Source of the DNA: Patiria miniata
Lineage: Eukaryota; Echinodermata; Asteroidea; Valvatida; Asterinidae
Assembly (NCBI RefSeq): GCF_015706575.1
Contig: NW_024037056.1
Coordinates: 11,359,176 to 11,423,175 of the forward strand
Direction of reading: 5' to 3'
Length of the DNA stretch: 64,000 nucleotides
Position numbers and translations under genes: made by a program. The notes below the pieces were generated by a model that was not told the origin of the DNA, ran no database searches, and saw only the letters and a list, made by a program, of their open reading frames with translations. Shown here one piece after another: positions 21,750 through 34,089 of this stretch (its first letter is position 1; each line of letters starts with the position of its first letter).

Positions 21750-24700
21750 GTAGGTACATGTATACTATTCCATATACGAGATGCTATGTGAGCTCGGGAT
21801 TTCCCCCTTGAAACAAAGAAGAGAATTTCTATGTACATCATTCATCGAAAGGACATTGAAACAAACTGAACAATTTAAGGATTTTATCCCTTCTCCTCCA
21901 AAAATGAAACGAACACTAAGAAATTCGAATAAAGTCCCAGAACTTAAGTGTAAAACAAATAGAATGCAGAATAGTGCCATTCCTCATCTGGTACATCTGT
22001 ATAACTCTAATCCTAAATGAAATGAATTGATTTTTACCTGCAACCTTTTTAATGTATTTTACAAGTTTTAACGTTATTTTAATACTACCTTTCATTTTAA
22101 TTTGACTGCCACACATCTTGCACAATTTTTAAACTCATTCCCCATCTGGCTCATTTGTATAATTCTAATCCTAAATGAAACTATAAATAATTTTTTCTGC
22201 AACCTTTTTGAATGTCTTTTATAAGTTTTAACGCAATTCAAATGCTGCCTTTTCAAAGTAAGATAAATTGACTGCAATACAATCTGTACAATAATATGTA
22301 TCTCTTTAAATAGACAATTCTTAGTCAGATTTGTATGCACAATGTTTAAACCTTTTCTAATATTACATGACTTGTAGTATGTAATGTCATATTTTTATTA
22401 TATACAAACACGGTAGGCCTTTTACCTTTTAAAAATGTACTTTTGTAATGTAAATCACGTGCAATTCAGCTGTGGCTGCTATTCGTGATTTGTTAATAAA
22501 CCATGTTGAATTGAATTGAATTGAAATAGATAAAACAGAGTGAGTAAAAAAAGTGGAACCCGAACCCCCCCCCAAAAAAAAACCCCAGGTTTTTGTTGAA
22601 TATGTTTGACGATTCTTGAAATCCTATTTTTCGACGAGAGAGGTTTTAATGTCATTGTGTTTAAATCGTGATATTCTTTGAACGGATTGAGCAAATTCAG
22701 TAATTTGTTCATCTAAAAAGTAGTTGATATAATAGGCTTTCCAGACATTATGATTTTGGTGCTACATAATTTTCTAAAATATAATATAGATTTTTGAGGG
22801 GTTTGGGTTCCGCTTATTTTGACTCACCCTGCATGAGCACACTATCAGTGTACACAATGGAGGGCCCATTGAAGGCAAACTGCCTCATGTCACAGTATTC
22901 GAAAAATAGCTGACACAGTGCTCGCGTCATTGAGGTCGAAATCCGTGAGAGTACGGCGACTGGGTGCTGAATGGTATAGGTTTAGTGTCAGTAGCTTGAT
23001 GCTTAATTTTGCACAAAATATACCTTACAACGACTACCGCCATAATACGTTATGATTCAGAGAAGAGAGAAAACCGATTAAGTGTAGACAAAAGCTTTCA
23101 TCTGTGGTAAGTAACCAATAACAGTTTAGGATCTTGACAAATGAAGTTATCCGAGAAAATGTAGTGGCAAAACAGCTGAGAGAGTTCGTAAGCTGCGTAA
23201 AACCAATCCAGGCAAACAGCATAAGCAAATCTGTCACCATGCCAATAAAAGGACATCTGAGCTCACAACTAACATTCAGGGAATTGGCCGTTCTGATTTG
23301 AAGACAAACGCCGAGGTTATCAACAAACAGCTTGCCAGAATCTCAAGAACAAGAACCGATTGATGTAGATAATATAATAATACTTGCCTAGACCTTCGGT
23401 TATTCCTCTTTTATATCCATGGGAAATTGTTAAATTTGTTGAGGAAGGTGCCGATGCAAAAGCGGTTGGATAAAGGTAAATACAAAACTTATGATAAAGA
23501 TGAAAATCCAGTCTCTTTGCGATAGACTGAGTCTGTGTCAAACGTTTGCTCAGAAAACGTACAGGTCACATAATTTCATTCAGTTTTTTACCAGTGTCAA
23601 AAAAAAACCTCAACATGTACTTTAATCTTGCCGCACCGCGGATGAAGAAACTAGGTCATCAAACAGATTGTGGAAGAATCCAGTGCCATATCTCAGGAAA
23701 ACTCTGAACCAACCGCAAGGTGGAATTGTGGATTGTGAATATTTATGTTATTAAACCTTTCATTGTGGTGCACGAGTACTTGTGCCAAGAACTTGTACAA
23801 CTGGTGAAAACAAACCGTCTACATTGTTGCCTCAAAAGTCTTGAATAATATTATCTAACAGCATCCGCCACTCTAGCCACTAGCAGCTTCAACAAATCTC
23901 ATTTTATTTTGTTAAGTTGATGTTATAATGCTCATTCTGTTTATAGTCATCTTCTTTTTGCTTACTATTCATTTGGTGTAAAGCGCTGTGTTACTTTCTC
24001 CCGGTCAGTCAGAGCGCTTAAATTGCTCTGTATTATCATGATTAAAGCCCGTTAGTGCCACCCCTTTTTTTCGAGAGCTGTTATTTGTTTTTTGAAAGCA
24101 GTTTTACTTCAAGGATTTTTACGTAACAAAGTTTTGGTCGTGGGCCTTGCCTTCTTCATGTACGAAATGTATGACACCGATAACAGGCCTGATAGCGGAG
24201 TGTCCCCGTTTTTCACGGTCCTTGGTTTCATTAAGGCCATAGAACGTGAAGTCTATTTTTGGTAGCTTTCGCAGAGCAGTTTTTTTTCGAGAGCAATTAT
24301 TTTGTTTTCGAAAGCAATATTTCTTTTCCAGTGCTCTAATTTTTTTCGAGAGCAATAACTTTTTTTCAACAGCAATTATTCATTTTGAGAGCAGTAGTTT
24401 TTTCTAGATCAATTATTAATATTTTTTCAGAAGCTTTTTTTTTAAAGATAAATCATATTTTTTCCATCGCAGTTATTATAATTTTTTTTTAAGCTGGGGG
24501 ACCGGGAAAGCAATAAAAAAAGGACGTAAGCTGTGATTGCTTAAAAAAGTCTCCAACTTCCCTAAAGTTGTTCAAATATGGCGAGCAGCTTCAGGTTTTA
24601 AATAGATTCATTAATAATCTAATTAATTTATTTAATTTTATCAATTGAACAATTAATTGCATTTACATTGTTTACTTAAAAATCCTGTTAAGCCATAAGC

Positions 24701-27700
24701 AATTACAAACGTGATGCAAAGTGCGTGGAAAAAATCGGGGAAAATTGTTTACATATACCATCTTTAACTCTGAATCTTGCCGATACCATGTTCCTGTAAA
24801 GTAAGCTCATAAGGATAATACTAAAAAGAAATTAAAAATTTGGCACTTTTAGGCATTTCCTCATGAAGTTCAGGTGCGATGCTTTTAATCAGAGAATAAC
24901 CCGATTTTCAATGTTACATGATTTTATCCCAACAAAATTAGCGTCTTTCATGACTAACCTTTCACGTTGAGTGCATGGGCAAAATCTAGTTTTTACCTAC
25001 CTGCCGTGGAGACGCCCTTCCCCATCGTGCCCCTCTAAGCAAGTTTTTCCCGTTTCTTTTTTTGTTGAGCGGACTCCGATCTTTGACTGCATGCATAGGC
25101 GCAGACTAGGCGTCCTTGCGTGCGAAAAAAAAAAAAACTATGCTCTCGAAAAAAATTACTGCTCTGGAAAAAAAATAATTGCTCTCGAAAACCAAAACAA
25201 AAACGCACTCGAAAAAAAGAATTGCTCTCGAAGAAAAAATAATTGCTCCGGACAAAAAATAATTGCTGCGGACAAAAAATGATTGCTCCGGACAAAAAAT
25301 AATTGCTCCGGAAAAAAAAATTGCTCTCGATAAACAAATTACCTGTCTGCAAAAAACACAATGCTCTGCAAAGAAAAAAAATTGCTCTCCAAAAAAAAAA
25401 GATAATAACTGCTCTGGAAAAAACTGCTCTAGTGGCACTAACGGGCTTTCGTAGTCAGTTAATTGGAAGTGGTGCTGACATCTAATCAGGTTATCCGTGT
25501 TCTCAGTGAGCGTTTTTCACTTCTTCTTATTTTACCTTTGAAATAAGAAATGTGAGGAAAGAACATTTCTCACAAGACGTAAAACCTATCTTGGGTTTGT
25601 ATTGTGGAGAACAAGGCATTAGATATGCATGTAATGGACCAAATAGAAGATGGGAAACGGATATCGTTTGGGCTGAATTCCCCCCCCCCCCCCCGCGCTC
25701 CGTAGCTACGCTGCTTGGGCTAGCCTACAATGTCCTCTTTGTACCCATTTCACTGACTAGATGGGTGATAATTATCCACATCAAGACTCCAACCGGTCTT
25801 AAACGTAGTGTTTAATACCGGCCAAGCACATATTTATTCCCATTCATAAATATCTTTTCGGTCAAAATATCAACACTTTTCGGTCCGAAAGTCAAAACAA
25901 GTAAAAAACAAGCTACATTTCCAGCGATTTTGTTCAAGAATACTACTTCATGTTTTTCCAAACACCCTTCTGACTTATATTATGGAATTTCCCTGTCGCA
26001 AAAAGTGGTAAACAACTCCTCATATGGAGAATGGCGCGCGCGTCGCACGTACTGCGCGATGTGACGCAGAACGCAGCTGTGCCGGTGTAGTGTGCTTTTA
26101 GGACTATAAAATACTGAATCATTGGTAATATTACGCATGCTTACGTGAAGATGGGAATGAGAATTGTCAACCAATGAAACGGTACAAGGCACCGGATTTC
26201 ATAGGAGTACAATTTTCATTTGACACTGTAAAAGGATTTCAGACCAGCCAGTCGGTCTTTATCAACCGTTTAAAACAGGCCGAGTGGCGGTCTCTCGACC
26301 AGTGGGAATGGCTAAACTGTCTTAGGTATATATGAATTCATATAACCAACGTCAAGTGTGCTGTCCAGCTAAACGCTAACATAAATGGTGGTTGAATGTC
26401 ATTTATTCTGATGAGAATATTTCGCTTGTGTCATAGGTCTCGATATTCAGCTTGTCAATGGCAGCGCTCCCAACGAGGGCAGGGTGTTAGTTCGCTGGTT
26501 CCCTGACTCCGAGTGGAAGGCTCTGTGTTATGCTCCCGACACGACCATCGCCTATCAGATGTGCAGGCGGCTCGGGTACCAGTTCGCGTGCGGCATGGAG
26601 GAGGCAGGGGCGGGGCGGACCGATGACCCCTCCCTGGTGAACATACCAAGCGTGGAATATGTGGCAGGCTGCTTTTCGGACATGTTTAACATCACTGCTG
26701 GGGGTTGCATCTTATTTGAGATACCTCCGTTTGGTTCCTTTATCGACTTGCCTTGTGCGCATGAACAAGACACGTGGTTAATTTGTGGATTTGCAGGTAA
26801 GCACAATTAGGGAGTAAAGTTAAGTAAAGAAAAGGGGACAATATTTGTCAATGATAGTTTTTTCAAAGGTTTGGTACTTGGTAATCGTTAATTTTTTTGC
26901 ACTCCGTGATGACAATGATGTTTAGTTATGTTACAGACAGCTTGCAAGAAAAACCTCACAACAAGCTTACCGTAAGGGGACTCAGACCCACGACCTCCTG
27001 CTTACTAGTGCAGATGTCTTACCACTCGACCACTGAACTTGCCAAAGTGAGCCGGCCTGTTTGAATCTAACGGCGTCGGGTACCGCAATCAATCACAATT
27101 TCTCTCCCTGTGTACAGGAATGCCAGATTTCGAATTGCGACTGGTTGAGGAGGGGTTACTTGGTGCCACTAGAGGACTCGTCCAGGGCCGCTGCGGTGGG
27201 AGGCAGAAATGGGGCGCCATCTGTAGCAACACATTCGACCTGTCAACCGCTGGGCACGTTGCCTGCCGCGATTTGGGACAGCCTCCCGCCATTTCGGTAG
27301 GAGAGGTAGACCCCGGTGCGGTTTATCCAGGGCACGCTCCCGACTACACGCTTTTCGTAGACATCGGTTGTGTTGGGGACGAAGCGAGTCTGAGCGAATG
27401 CGAACACTACTCGCTGCGGCAGTGCGAGAGTTATGCCACTCTGGAATGCTTTAACGGTACATATGACATAAACTAAAATTGTTATTGCTTAGAGGCTAGG
27501 ATTTCATGTCAATTTTGATGGGTTTAACGAGCAGAGTGTTAGAAACATTGCAATGGTTTGTCATGTTCTACTTTTAATTCTGTCTGGTTTTGAAACCGGA
27601 GGTTCCTCAACAGAACACAGGTACTGTAGCTCGACAGCCTGGAGAGCAAAATGAGAAAGGAAAATGAAGGGATTTTTATGTATTAGATAAGGGAAACAAA

Positions 27701-30700
27701 TCCGGGTAACCCAAAGAATCGGACTGGGATAGAAACTCAATAATAACGCGTGATTTGGTTGGTTTGGAACCATAACTACAAGCCTCTAGGGTTTGTCACT
27801 GATCAAAATAATGTTCGTACTGATTACTATTAACTGTCAAAAAAAACTGACTGATTTGTCTGTTCCTTGCTTGCATTCTTTCGTTGTATTGCCTGCCAAA
27901 AGAACTGTCCGAAATTAATTATTTATTGTACATTTATTATATTTTTCAGGAACGAGGGATATCAGAGATATCGACATTAAGCTGGTGAATGGCAGAGCCC
28001 CCAACGAGGGGCGAGTCTTAGTCCGCTGGTCCTCAGACTTTGAATGGACGGCAATGTGCTTCAGTTTGAATTACACCGAAGCCGTGGCTTTTGAGTTGTG
28101 CAGGTGGCTTGGTTACCCGTTTGTGTGCGGCAAGGAGGCGGCAGGGGCGGGGCGGACCGATGACCCCTCCTTGGCGAACATATCCAGCGTGGCATATCTA
28201 ACCACGTGCAGGTCAGACCCGAACGATGTCTTCGCAGGGGGTTGCTCCCTCTCTGCGACGCCTGATCCCGTTGATGAGACTCCTTGTTCTCATGAACAGG
28301 ACATGTGGTTATCGTGTGGGTTTGCGGGTAAGCTCTTAAGAGTAATGGATCATAATGACATGTTTATAGTTTGGTAGCAATGCACGTGTGTAGTATTGTT
28401 CATAAACTGCGGAAAAGGCTTACGAACCCATTTACTGACGCAAGAGTTCCCCTGTCGGACCTGACGAGCCAGTCTATGTTTCATTGTCTTACGGGGTCAC
28501 ATGCTTCGTGTCAGACTGACTGAATGACTCTCCGACTGTTGACTGACTGACCCCCCCCCCCCCCCCGACTGACTAGGTGACTGACTGACTTCCCAATCCA
28601 GCTCGACTACGAAATCCTTGTCTTGTTCTGCTCGATTGCGACAAGTTCTGGAGACATTTCGAATAATTTGCGGTAATTTATTCCATCCTTTGTCAGGAAT
28701 GCCGGACTTTGAAATGCGCCTGGCGGAGGAGACATCCGATAGTTCCAGGAGACTCGTTCAGGGCCGCTGCGGTGGGATACACAATTGGGGCGCTGTCTGC
28801 GGTAACCGATTTGCCAAGCAAAGGGCCGGACGTGTTGTATGTCGAGATCTTGGACTGTCTAATTACTCCATATCGACAGGAGCACTAGCCTTGGGAGAGG
28901 TTGATGCGCAGCTGGTGCCCGACTACATGTTGTTTGTTGACATTGGGTGTGTCGGCAACGAATCGAGTCTGAGCGAGTGCGAACACTTCTCACTTAGGCA
29001 GTGTAACAGCTACTTCACAGTAGAGTGTTTTACCGGTAGGTTTATAGAAATATGGTACATGTATAATAATATGTTCGATATTGTATAACAAGGTCTTCTG
29101 AGCAAGTGTGCTTCTGCCAGCGGTCCTCATTGGGTGCAATGTCAAAGTGAGGACACTCATTTTCCTTCCTCTTATGAGAACATTAGCGTTATCTTGAACT
29201 TGGAAGTGTCCACCTCAAGCTCTATATCGCAGAGGCTCATGCACGATCTTCTTTATTGGCCAATTATGTTCGACATTAACTGACTCTGAAGCCAGATTTA
29301 ACACTAAGGCTGAAGCCGCAGCCGTTATTTGGGTGCCCTGTAAAATCACGAATAATGATCAAATGGTCACACATCCTCACTAGTTCGTTCAAAAATCGTC
29401 ATCACCAAACAGCTACAAAACTACCGCTGTCACACTTGAAACCTTTCACCTTGTTTGCAGAAATTCGGGAGTATGCAGAGACTGCTTATCTGTGTGGTTC
29501 TAAGCAACTTTGTGGCCAAGAATGCAATCAACAGATTCATCCTCTACCGGACAGTACTGACGTATTCCACTACTGCAAGTGCGACGACGCCTGCGTTCTA
29601 TTCGACGACTGTTGTTTCGACAGCGCCGATGTTTGCGACCGGATACCGCCAAGTTTAGAGCTTGGGGGATTCACGGCTGATTGGTTTGGCTGCGTCTGGG
29701 TACTGGGAAGTCAGTTCACTCACATTGGCTATGTGATGGTCGACCGCTGCCCAGACGACTGGAGAGACGGAAGCATGCGTTCTTTGTGTGACAAGCCCGT
29801 CGATGCGACAGACGTCATTGGGTCGATGCCAGTCTACGACGAGCAAGGTGTGGATTTTAAGAACATCTTCTGCGCCCTTTGTAACGGCAGGTCTCTGAAT
29901 AGGTTAAACAGGTGGGATGTTTTGGGTTCCGACAACGGAATAGAAAGTACCGTGAACACATATTACCCATCTCTAAACCAGACCCTACCGACAAAGGGCT
30001 GGGTTAGCAATCCACCGGAAAATCATACAGAAATACGTAAGTGCCCCGCTCATGTCATTGACACCTGTCTGGATGAGTTTCGCGGCACTGAGACGGAGAG
30101 AGCTTGCAGATCGTACTATGCACCCATACGAGCCGACGAGAAAAACATTCGGTATCGTAACCCACATTGTGCTATGTGCAACGGCAAGGTACTTGTGCCA
30201 GATAACTCCTGCATGGACCAAGTCTGTCGGGATAAATGCGAACCGGAACCGTGGGGTGGTTGCCAGAGTATTTGCAGCCCGTACGACGACTTCTTCACAA
30301 TTGAGGTTCTCTTTGACTTCACCTCCTCCTCTTCCATCAATGGGAGGTCCTGCTCGGAAGGGCAGATCTATGATCCATTCCTAGAGAGGTGCCGAGTGCT
30401 GACGTGCGCAGCTGGGTATCGAATCAACGGCGACGAGTGTGTGGCATACACTCCGGCAGATCCGCCCATAAACGGCAGTAAGGAGACATCTGCGATCGAA
30501 TGCTGGGCAAAGCGTCTTGGCAAAGACACAGCCGGCGGGCAAGCCTTATTGGCAGGACAGACGATCATCATGAAGGACCCAGATGCGGACCAGTTGTCAG
30601 CTCTTGTTCTCCTAACCACCGCTGGTGAAGCGCTTGACATTGTAGCAGCTTTTGATGATGCGCTTGAATCAATAGACAACTCAACTACACTTTCTGAATT

Positions 30701-32649
30701 ATTTTGCAACATATCTACGCTGTCGATTTTAGTGCCGTTTGCTTTTGCAGCTTCTAGTAACTGTCAGACTGTAAATGGAAATGAAACATTCTCAGGATAT
30801 GTTGGAAACCTTTTCGAGGTGGTAAGGTTTCAAGATATCGGACACAAGATAGAGTACACAAAGCAAAGAGCAGAACCTCTATGCCTGAAGGTTGCCGACC
30901 TGAATTGCTCATCTCTTCTGACATTAAAGGGTTCCGAGTACATGATCTTGGCTGATGAGATTTTAGAAGTTGATGTAAGCGGCATTCGTATATCCGAGGA
31001 TGAATATGTTCGTTTCCCAGACGGATCTGCAGTCACATGTTCTTTCACAGAGCCGCTGCCCGAGGGCCTGGAGCAGAAGATCAGAAGGGCAATTTCCTTT
31101 GCAGGTAGCTGCCTGTCTTTGCTGGCACTTGCCGCCACTTTCGTCACCTACTGCATCTTTCCTGAGCTCCGGAACACCGCAGGCAAGTCAACGATGAACC
31201 TGGTGGTGGCGCTCTTCGTCGCCATCTTGCTATTTCTACTGACGGGCTACCTCAGGCAGAGCCACGTCGCTTGTGTAACCGGTGCCGTGGCGGCGCATTT
31301 CGCCTGGCTGGCCGCTTTCTGCTGGATGACTGTCGTGAGCTTTAACGTCGCTCGCACCCTGGCCTCCAAAGTATCTCGGCCACGTCGTGGCAGAGGAATC
31401 GATCGTTCACTAGTCAACTACATGTGTCTTGCCTGGGGGATCCCCCTGATCATAGTGACCATCTGTCTGGCCCTCCAGTTCTGCAACTGCACCCGCCTAC
31501 CTACAATCTACGCAGAGAGCAACATCTGTTGGATCACTGACGCCAACGTTCGCGTGGTCGTCTTCTTGGTACCGGTTGCGGTGAGCCTGGCTCTGAACCT
31601 CACCTTGTATGTCTTCACAGTGATCAACTTCTGGAGAAACAGGCAATTAAGCAAGGCTGCTCGGAACCAAACAACGACGGACGCGGTCAGAGAAGAACTC
31701 TCCGTCTACTTAAAGGTGCGTTAAGGATATCTTACCCTTTATTGACTGTTGGGACACAACGGCATAGGGTATTTGAGAGAGTCCTCAACCTCATTGTTGA
31801 TGAAGCCAGTAAATTTCCTTGCGACAGGACACATTGACACATTCTTCCTCCTTTATTAGCCGCCATAGAGCTAAAATGTTGGATTGATTTTGACCTGGAA
31901 TATTTAAGAAAGGTCGAGTCTTAAAATATAGGAACTATATCGTTAGGTAGAACAAAACCACTTCGGCTACCTGCGAATCAATCACAACTCTGAAATTTCT
32001 CAAATGACTCTACTGGCGGGAAAAGTTTTTATAACGGAGAACGTTACTTAATTGAACTGAAGTATTACACTCTGACTTTGTTATAGTGACGTAGTCGAGT
32101 TCATTATAAGTCACAACCAGTCCATTACAGGTCAATCAAGTCTTTCAGTCTTAAATGAAGTCGTAAGATGTTCAAAAGAATTGTAACAAAAAGTATGCGT
32201 TACAAATGTAGATGCAATAAACGACATGACTTGTGATAGACTTTTGATGGACTCAACTACAATTCTTGATATAACTGTTCATATTTGTTTTGTGAAGTGT
32301 GTATCACAAGACTTCAAGATGGTGTCTTCTTTACCGACAGATCTGCGCACTTGTTGGCGTGACCTGGGTGTTCGGTTTCGTGTCTCAGTCAGTGACTGGC
32401 ATCGTAGTCTTCTCCTACATCTACATCCTTCTCAACTACCTCCAGGGAATCTTCATCTTCATCGCCTTCTGTCTGAACAAGAGAGTCCGGGGTCTGTGGA
32501 GGCAGAAGCTGAGAAAGATGCCGGCACACACCGGGAAGACAAATATAAATCCGACTCCTCATCATCCGAAACAGCAAACGGACACAATGTCCTCTGGGAT
32601 GCCCGGGACAAGTCATTCGAAGAAGACCACAGAAAGCACCCATCTGTAA
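21674..32649 (+). CDS. Receptor gene 2: signal peptide, four SRCR, somatomedin-B-like, 7TM GPCR
   Basis: Exons 21674-21749, 26437-26796, 27118-27456, 27950-28327, 28697-29035, 29461-31715 and 32341-32649 give 4056 nt and 1351 residues, open throughout. The layout matches gene 1: signal peptide, SRCR-like domains at about 26-145, 146-258, 259-384 and 385-497, somatomedin-B-like domain from about 505, Cys-rich stalk, seven membrane spans from about 1040 and a tail ending THL. The first SRCR exon is 24 nt shorter than in the paralogs: its acceptor has moved in and a loop is shorter, both in frame. Intron 1 (4.7 kb) holds a LINE tail, a MITE, a foldback element and a dispersed repeat absent from gene 1. 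AATAAA follows the stop by about 30 bp. It is probably functional; the ligand is unknown. Confidence 0.85.
21776..22525 (+). mobile_element. LINE 3' end (5'-truncated), intron 1 of gene 2
   Basis: The open frame at about 21781-22020 ends a non-LTR reverse-transcriptase protein: the RRxxLC, RTLRNSNKVPELKCKTNR and NSAIPHLVHLYN pattern is typical of CR1/Jockey-like C termini. About 480 bp of A/T-rich 3' UTR follows, ending in a (TTGAA)n tail near 22507-22524. The matching position in gene 3 is uninterrupted, so the insertion followed duplication. Confidence 0.75.
22536..22831. mobile_element. Tc1/mariner-like MITE, relative of 8506-9013
   Basis: The ends CAGAGTGAGT and GACTCACCCTG resemble those of the element at 8506-9013. 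The inner arms 'ggaacccgaaccc' and 'gggtttgggttcc' pair. It lies directly after the LINE tail in intron 1. A TA duplication is not evident. Confidence 0.65.
22836..24043 (+). other. Unassigned intron 1 sequence of gene 2
   Basis: It begins with sequence shared with gene 3 intron 1 ('gagcacactatcag'). The rest has no paralog match in this window. A stretch at about 23170-23370 reads like eroded coding sequence, but I could not identify a family. No intact gene is present. Confidence 0.35.
24044..25449. mobile_element. Foldback element with repetitive inverted ends
   Basis: The outer ends AAAGCCCGTTAGTGCCAC and GTGGCACTAACGGGCTTT are exact inverted repeats. Each arm then contains many copies of a roughly 20-22 bp word built from 'cgagagcaattatttttt' (left) or its complement (right), which is the design of foldback transposons. 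The centre (about 24500-25120) is unique. Open frames rich in Phe/Ser/Asn or Lys/Asn/Cys in the arms are products of this repeat, not genes. No target duplication is clear. Confidence 0.75.
25745..26335 (+). repeat. Dispersed element, relative of 46930-47420
   Basis: It shares 'gcacatatttattcccattc', 'caaccaatgaaacggta' and 'ctctcgacca' blocks in the same order with 46930-47420, and its right end with 38780-38860 in intron 1 of gene 3. In gene 1 the flanking words 'tcctctttgtacc' are present without the element. Confidence 0.6.
26437..26796 (+). CDS. Gene 2 exon 2: SRCR-like domain 1 (type A)
   Basis: This phase 1-1 exon of 360 nt contains LDIQLVNGSAPNEGRVLVRW, CRRLGYQFACG and HEQDTWLICGFA. 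The acceptor is TCATAG, 18 nt further in than in genes 1 and 3, so the FTDIRD start of the domain is missing. Confidence 0.8.
26950..27055 (-). mobile_element. tRNA-derived SINE relic in intron 2
   Basis: It is aligned with the 9137-9227 SINE of gene 1: 'gatgtcttaccactcgacca' and the following 'gccggcc' word are kept. The B box is altered. It is the same ancestral insertion. Confidence 0.6.
27118..27456 (+). CDS. Gene 2 exon 3: SRCR-like domain 2 (type B)
   Basis: This phase 1-1 exon of 339 nt has LVQGRCGG, KWGAIC, VACRDLGQ, HAPDYTLFVDIGCVGDEASL and CFNG. It is very close to gene 3 exon 3 over its second half (shared AVYPGHAPDY). Confidence 0.85.
27950..28327 (+). CDS. Gene 2 exon 4: SRCR-like domain 3 (type A)
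   Basis: This phase 1-1 exon of 378 nt has GTRDIRDIDIKLVNG, EGRVLVRW, CRWLGYPFVCG, AGGCSL and HEQDMWLSCGFA. The donor is GTAAGC. Confidence 0.85.
28505..28590. repeat. GACT-type microsatellite, intron 4 of gene 2
   Basis: Repeated 'gactgactga' words surround a C run at 28551-28566. Its position matches the GACT repeats in intron 4 of genes 1 and 3. Confidence 0.7.
28697..29035 (+). CDS. Gene 2 exon 5: SRCR-like domain 4 (type B)
   Basis: This phase 1-1 exon of 339 nt has a first half like gene 3 (GGIHNWGAVCGNRFAK) and a second half almost identical to gene 1 (TGALALGEVDAQLVPDY). It is a likely gene-conversion mosaic. Confidence 0.85.
29461..31715 (+). CDS. Gene 2 exon 6: somatomedin-B-like, Cys-rich stalk, TM1-TM5
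   Basis: The exon is 2255 nt. It contains CKCDDACVLFDDCCFDSADV then C (somatomedin-B spacing), NIFCALCNG, NPHCAMCNGK, FPELRNTAGKSTMNL and TM1-TM5. It differs most from genes 1 and 3 around TM3 (VVSFNVARTLASKVSRPRRG). The donor is GTGCGT. Confidence 0.85.
32341..32649 (+). CDS. Gene 2 exon 7: TM6, TM7 and tail
   Basis: It starts ICALVGVTWVFGFVSQSV, continues with LLNYLQGIFIFIAFCL and ends in TTESTHL-stop. The tail is two residues longer than in the paralogs. Confidence 0.85.
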   Translation: MCALVGVTWVFGFVSQSVTGIVVFSYIYILLNYLQGIFIFIAFCLNKRVRGLWRQKLRKMPAHTGKTNINPTPHHPKQQTDTMSSGMPGTSHSKKTTESTHL

Positions 32650-33930
32650 ATCTTGTCTCTCCAACCTGGGGGCTCAGAACAATAAAAGTATCATTGCGCT
32701 ATGATTTACTACCCCTACTACCCAGGCCAAAATGAAAACATTCCAGAGACCATCTCAGCTCCCATGGGAGGATGCAGCTCAATGCTGCACTATCGGCGCA
32801 ATCGGCTAAACCAAACACATGACCATCTCTACCCTTAAAGGTCAGGTACCCTTTTACTCCTGGGTGGGAAGAAACAATGAGTGACAAAGTTCCTGCCCAA
32901 GGACACACGCATCGCAAATTCAGGCTAGACTCGTAACCACATGCATATGTGCCTACAAGATCATGAGTGCACACATTCCAAAAAATTGTATCCTTGTGGA
33001 GACATTTCTTTGTTCTCGTGAAGTAAAGTGTTCAATTTTGAAAGTGAAGTTTCAAAATGCTCTTATTTTAACCAGAATTAGTTTCCTTGGCTGAAATTTG
33101 GATTGATATCCCTTTTCTAAAACTCTTCCATTTGCGACGGATCAACCCACCTTGGAAATTCCTAGTTTTTGAGTAAAACCCATATATCTATTTCGTGAAA
33201 ACCTTGTGGAGACCTATTCATCTATAGAAATTGCCCTGTGGAGACCTTTACAATGTGTTGTTCCCTATTGTGTGTGTGTCTCCACAAGGATACGAATTTG
33301 TGGTCAATGAACCAGAACACGAAACCACGGAATTCCACTGATGATTGACACAGTCACAAAAGCAAAGAGGAGACAACATGTCCCGGAGCCTGAGGTATAG
33401 CCAGATTCCACTTCTAATGAAATCAAAGGTAGTCAAATTAGTTCTCATATCAAAGTTGGGGTTATTTTGAAGAATAGTAAAAAGAACTGCATGGGTATGT
33501 GCAATGTATAACTGTGGTCAAAAGCTACCTATCATTTTAAGTGTCATTAATAAGGTTATTATAATAACACTTGATAGTAATTCAAGATCGGTTGTAAATA
33601 TTGGTGATTCATCGCATTTGATTTTAATTCATTCCCATTGCGATAGGTTCTGCCCTACTGGTCACACTTTATGGACGTAGTTACTTTCACAGAATGTATT
33701 TCAGTGTATGTTGAAGTGTTTGATTTACCTCTTCTTTTTCGCAAACCAAAATATTTGGTATATATTCTCAAGAACTTGTATAAATATTCATTTTACAGTA
33801 ACTTTAGATTTTACTTACATGTATATAATCATGTGCTGATTTATAAATGCAGCACTTACGATAAACTTAATCTTAGGTCAGTGAACAAAGATTCGACTGA
33901 AATGCAATGCACATTATATTCGTGAATAAG
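32650..33930 (+). other. 3' flank and probable 3' UTR of gene 2
   Basis: AATAAA lies at 32681-32686, about 30 bp past the stop. Sequence shared with the gene 1 and gene 3 flanks continues to about 33930, including 'caagatcggttgtaaatatt'. A MITE interrupts it at 32989-33292. Confidence 0.4.
32989..33292. mobile_element. MITE in 3' flank of gene 2
   Basis: The ends TATCCTTGTGGAGACA and TGTCTCCACAAGGATA are exact inverted repeats, and inner 'ccttgtggagacc' words repeat. It is 304 bp, non-coding and private to the gene 2 copy. Confidence 0.8.
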
Positions 33931-34089
33931 TCAGTACCTTTAGTTAAGATTAAACATTTTTTTTGACAAATGCACGTAGCTCCGTCACGTAACGAAGATT
34001 TTAAGCAGGCAAGACATCGACAAACGTTACTTTTAGTAGTTAATGTTAAGTTTTGTACTTAATGAAACCTTATATCTTGGTGTCAACTT

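Noticed and set aside
25035-25485. Phe/Ser-rich and Lys/Cys-rich proteins
   Set aside because: They are translations of the short tandem word in the foldback element arm, in several frames on both strands.
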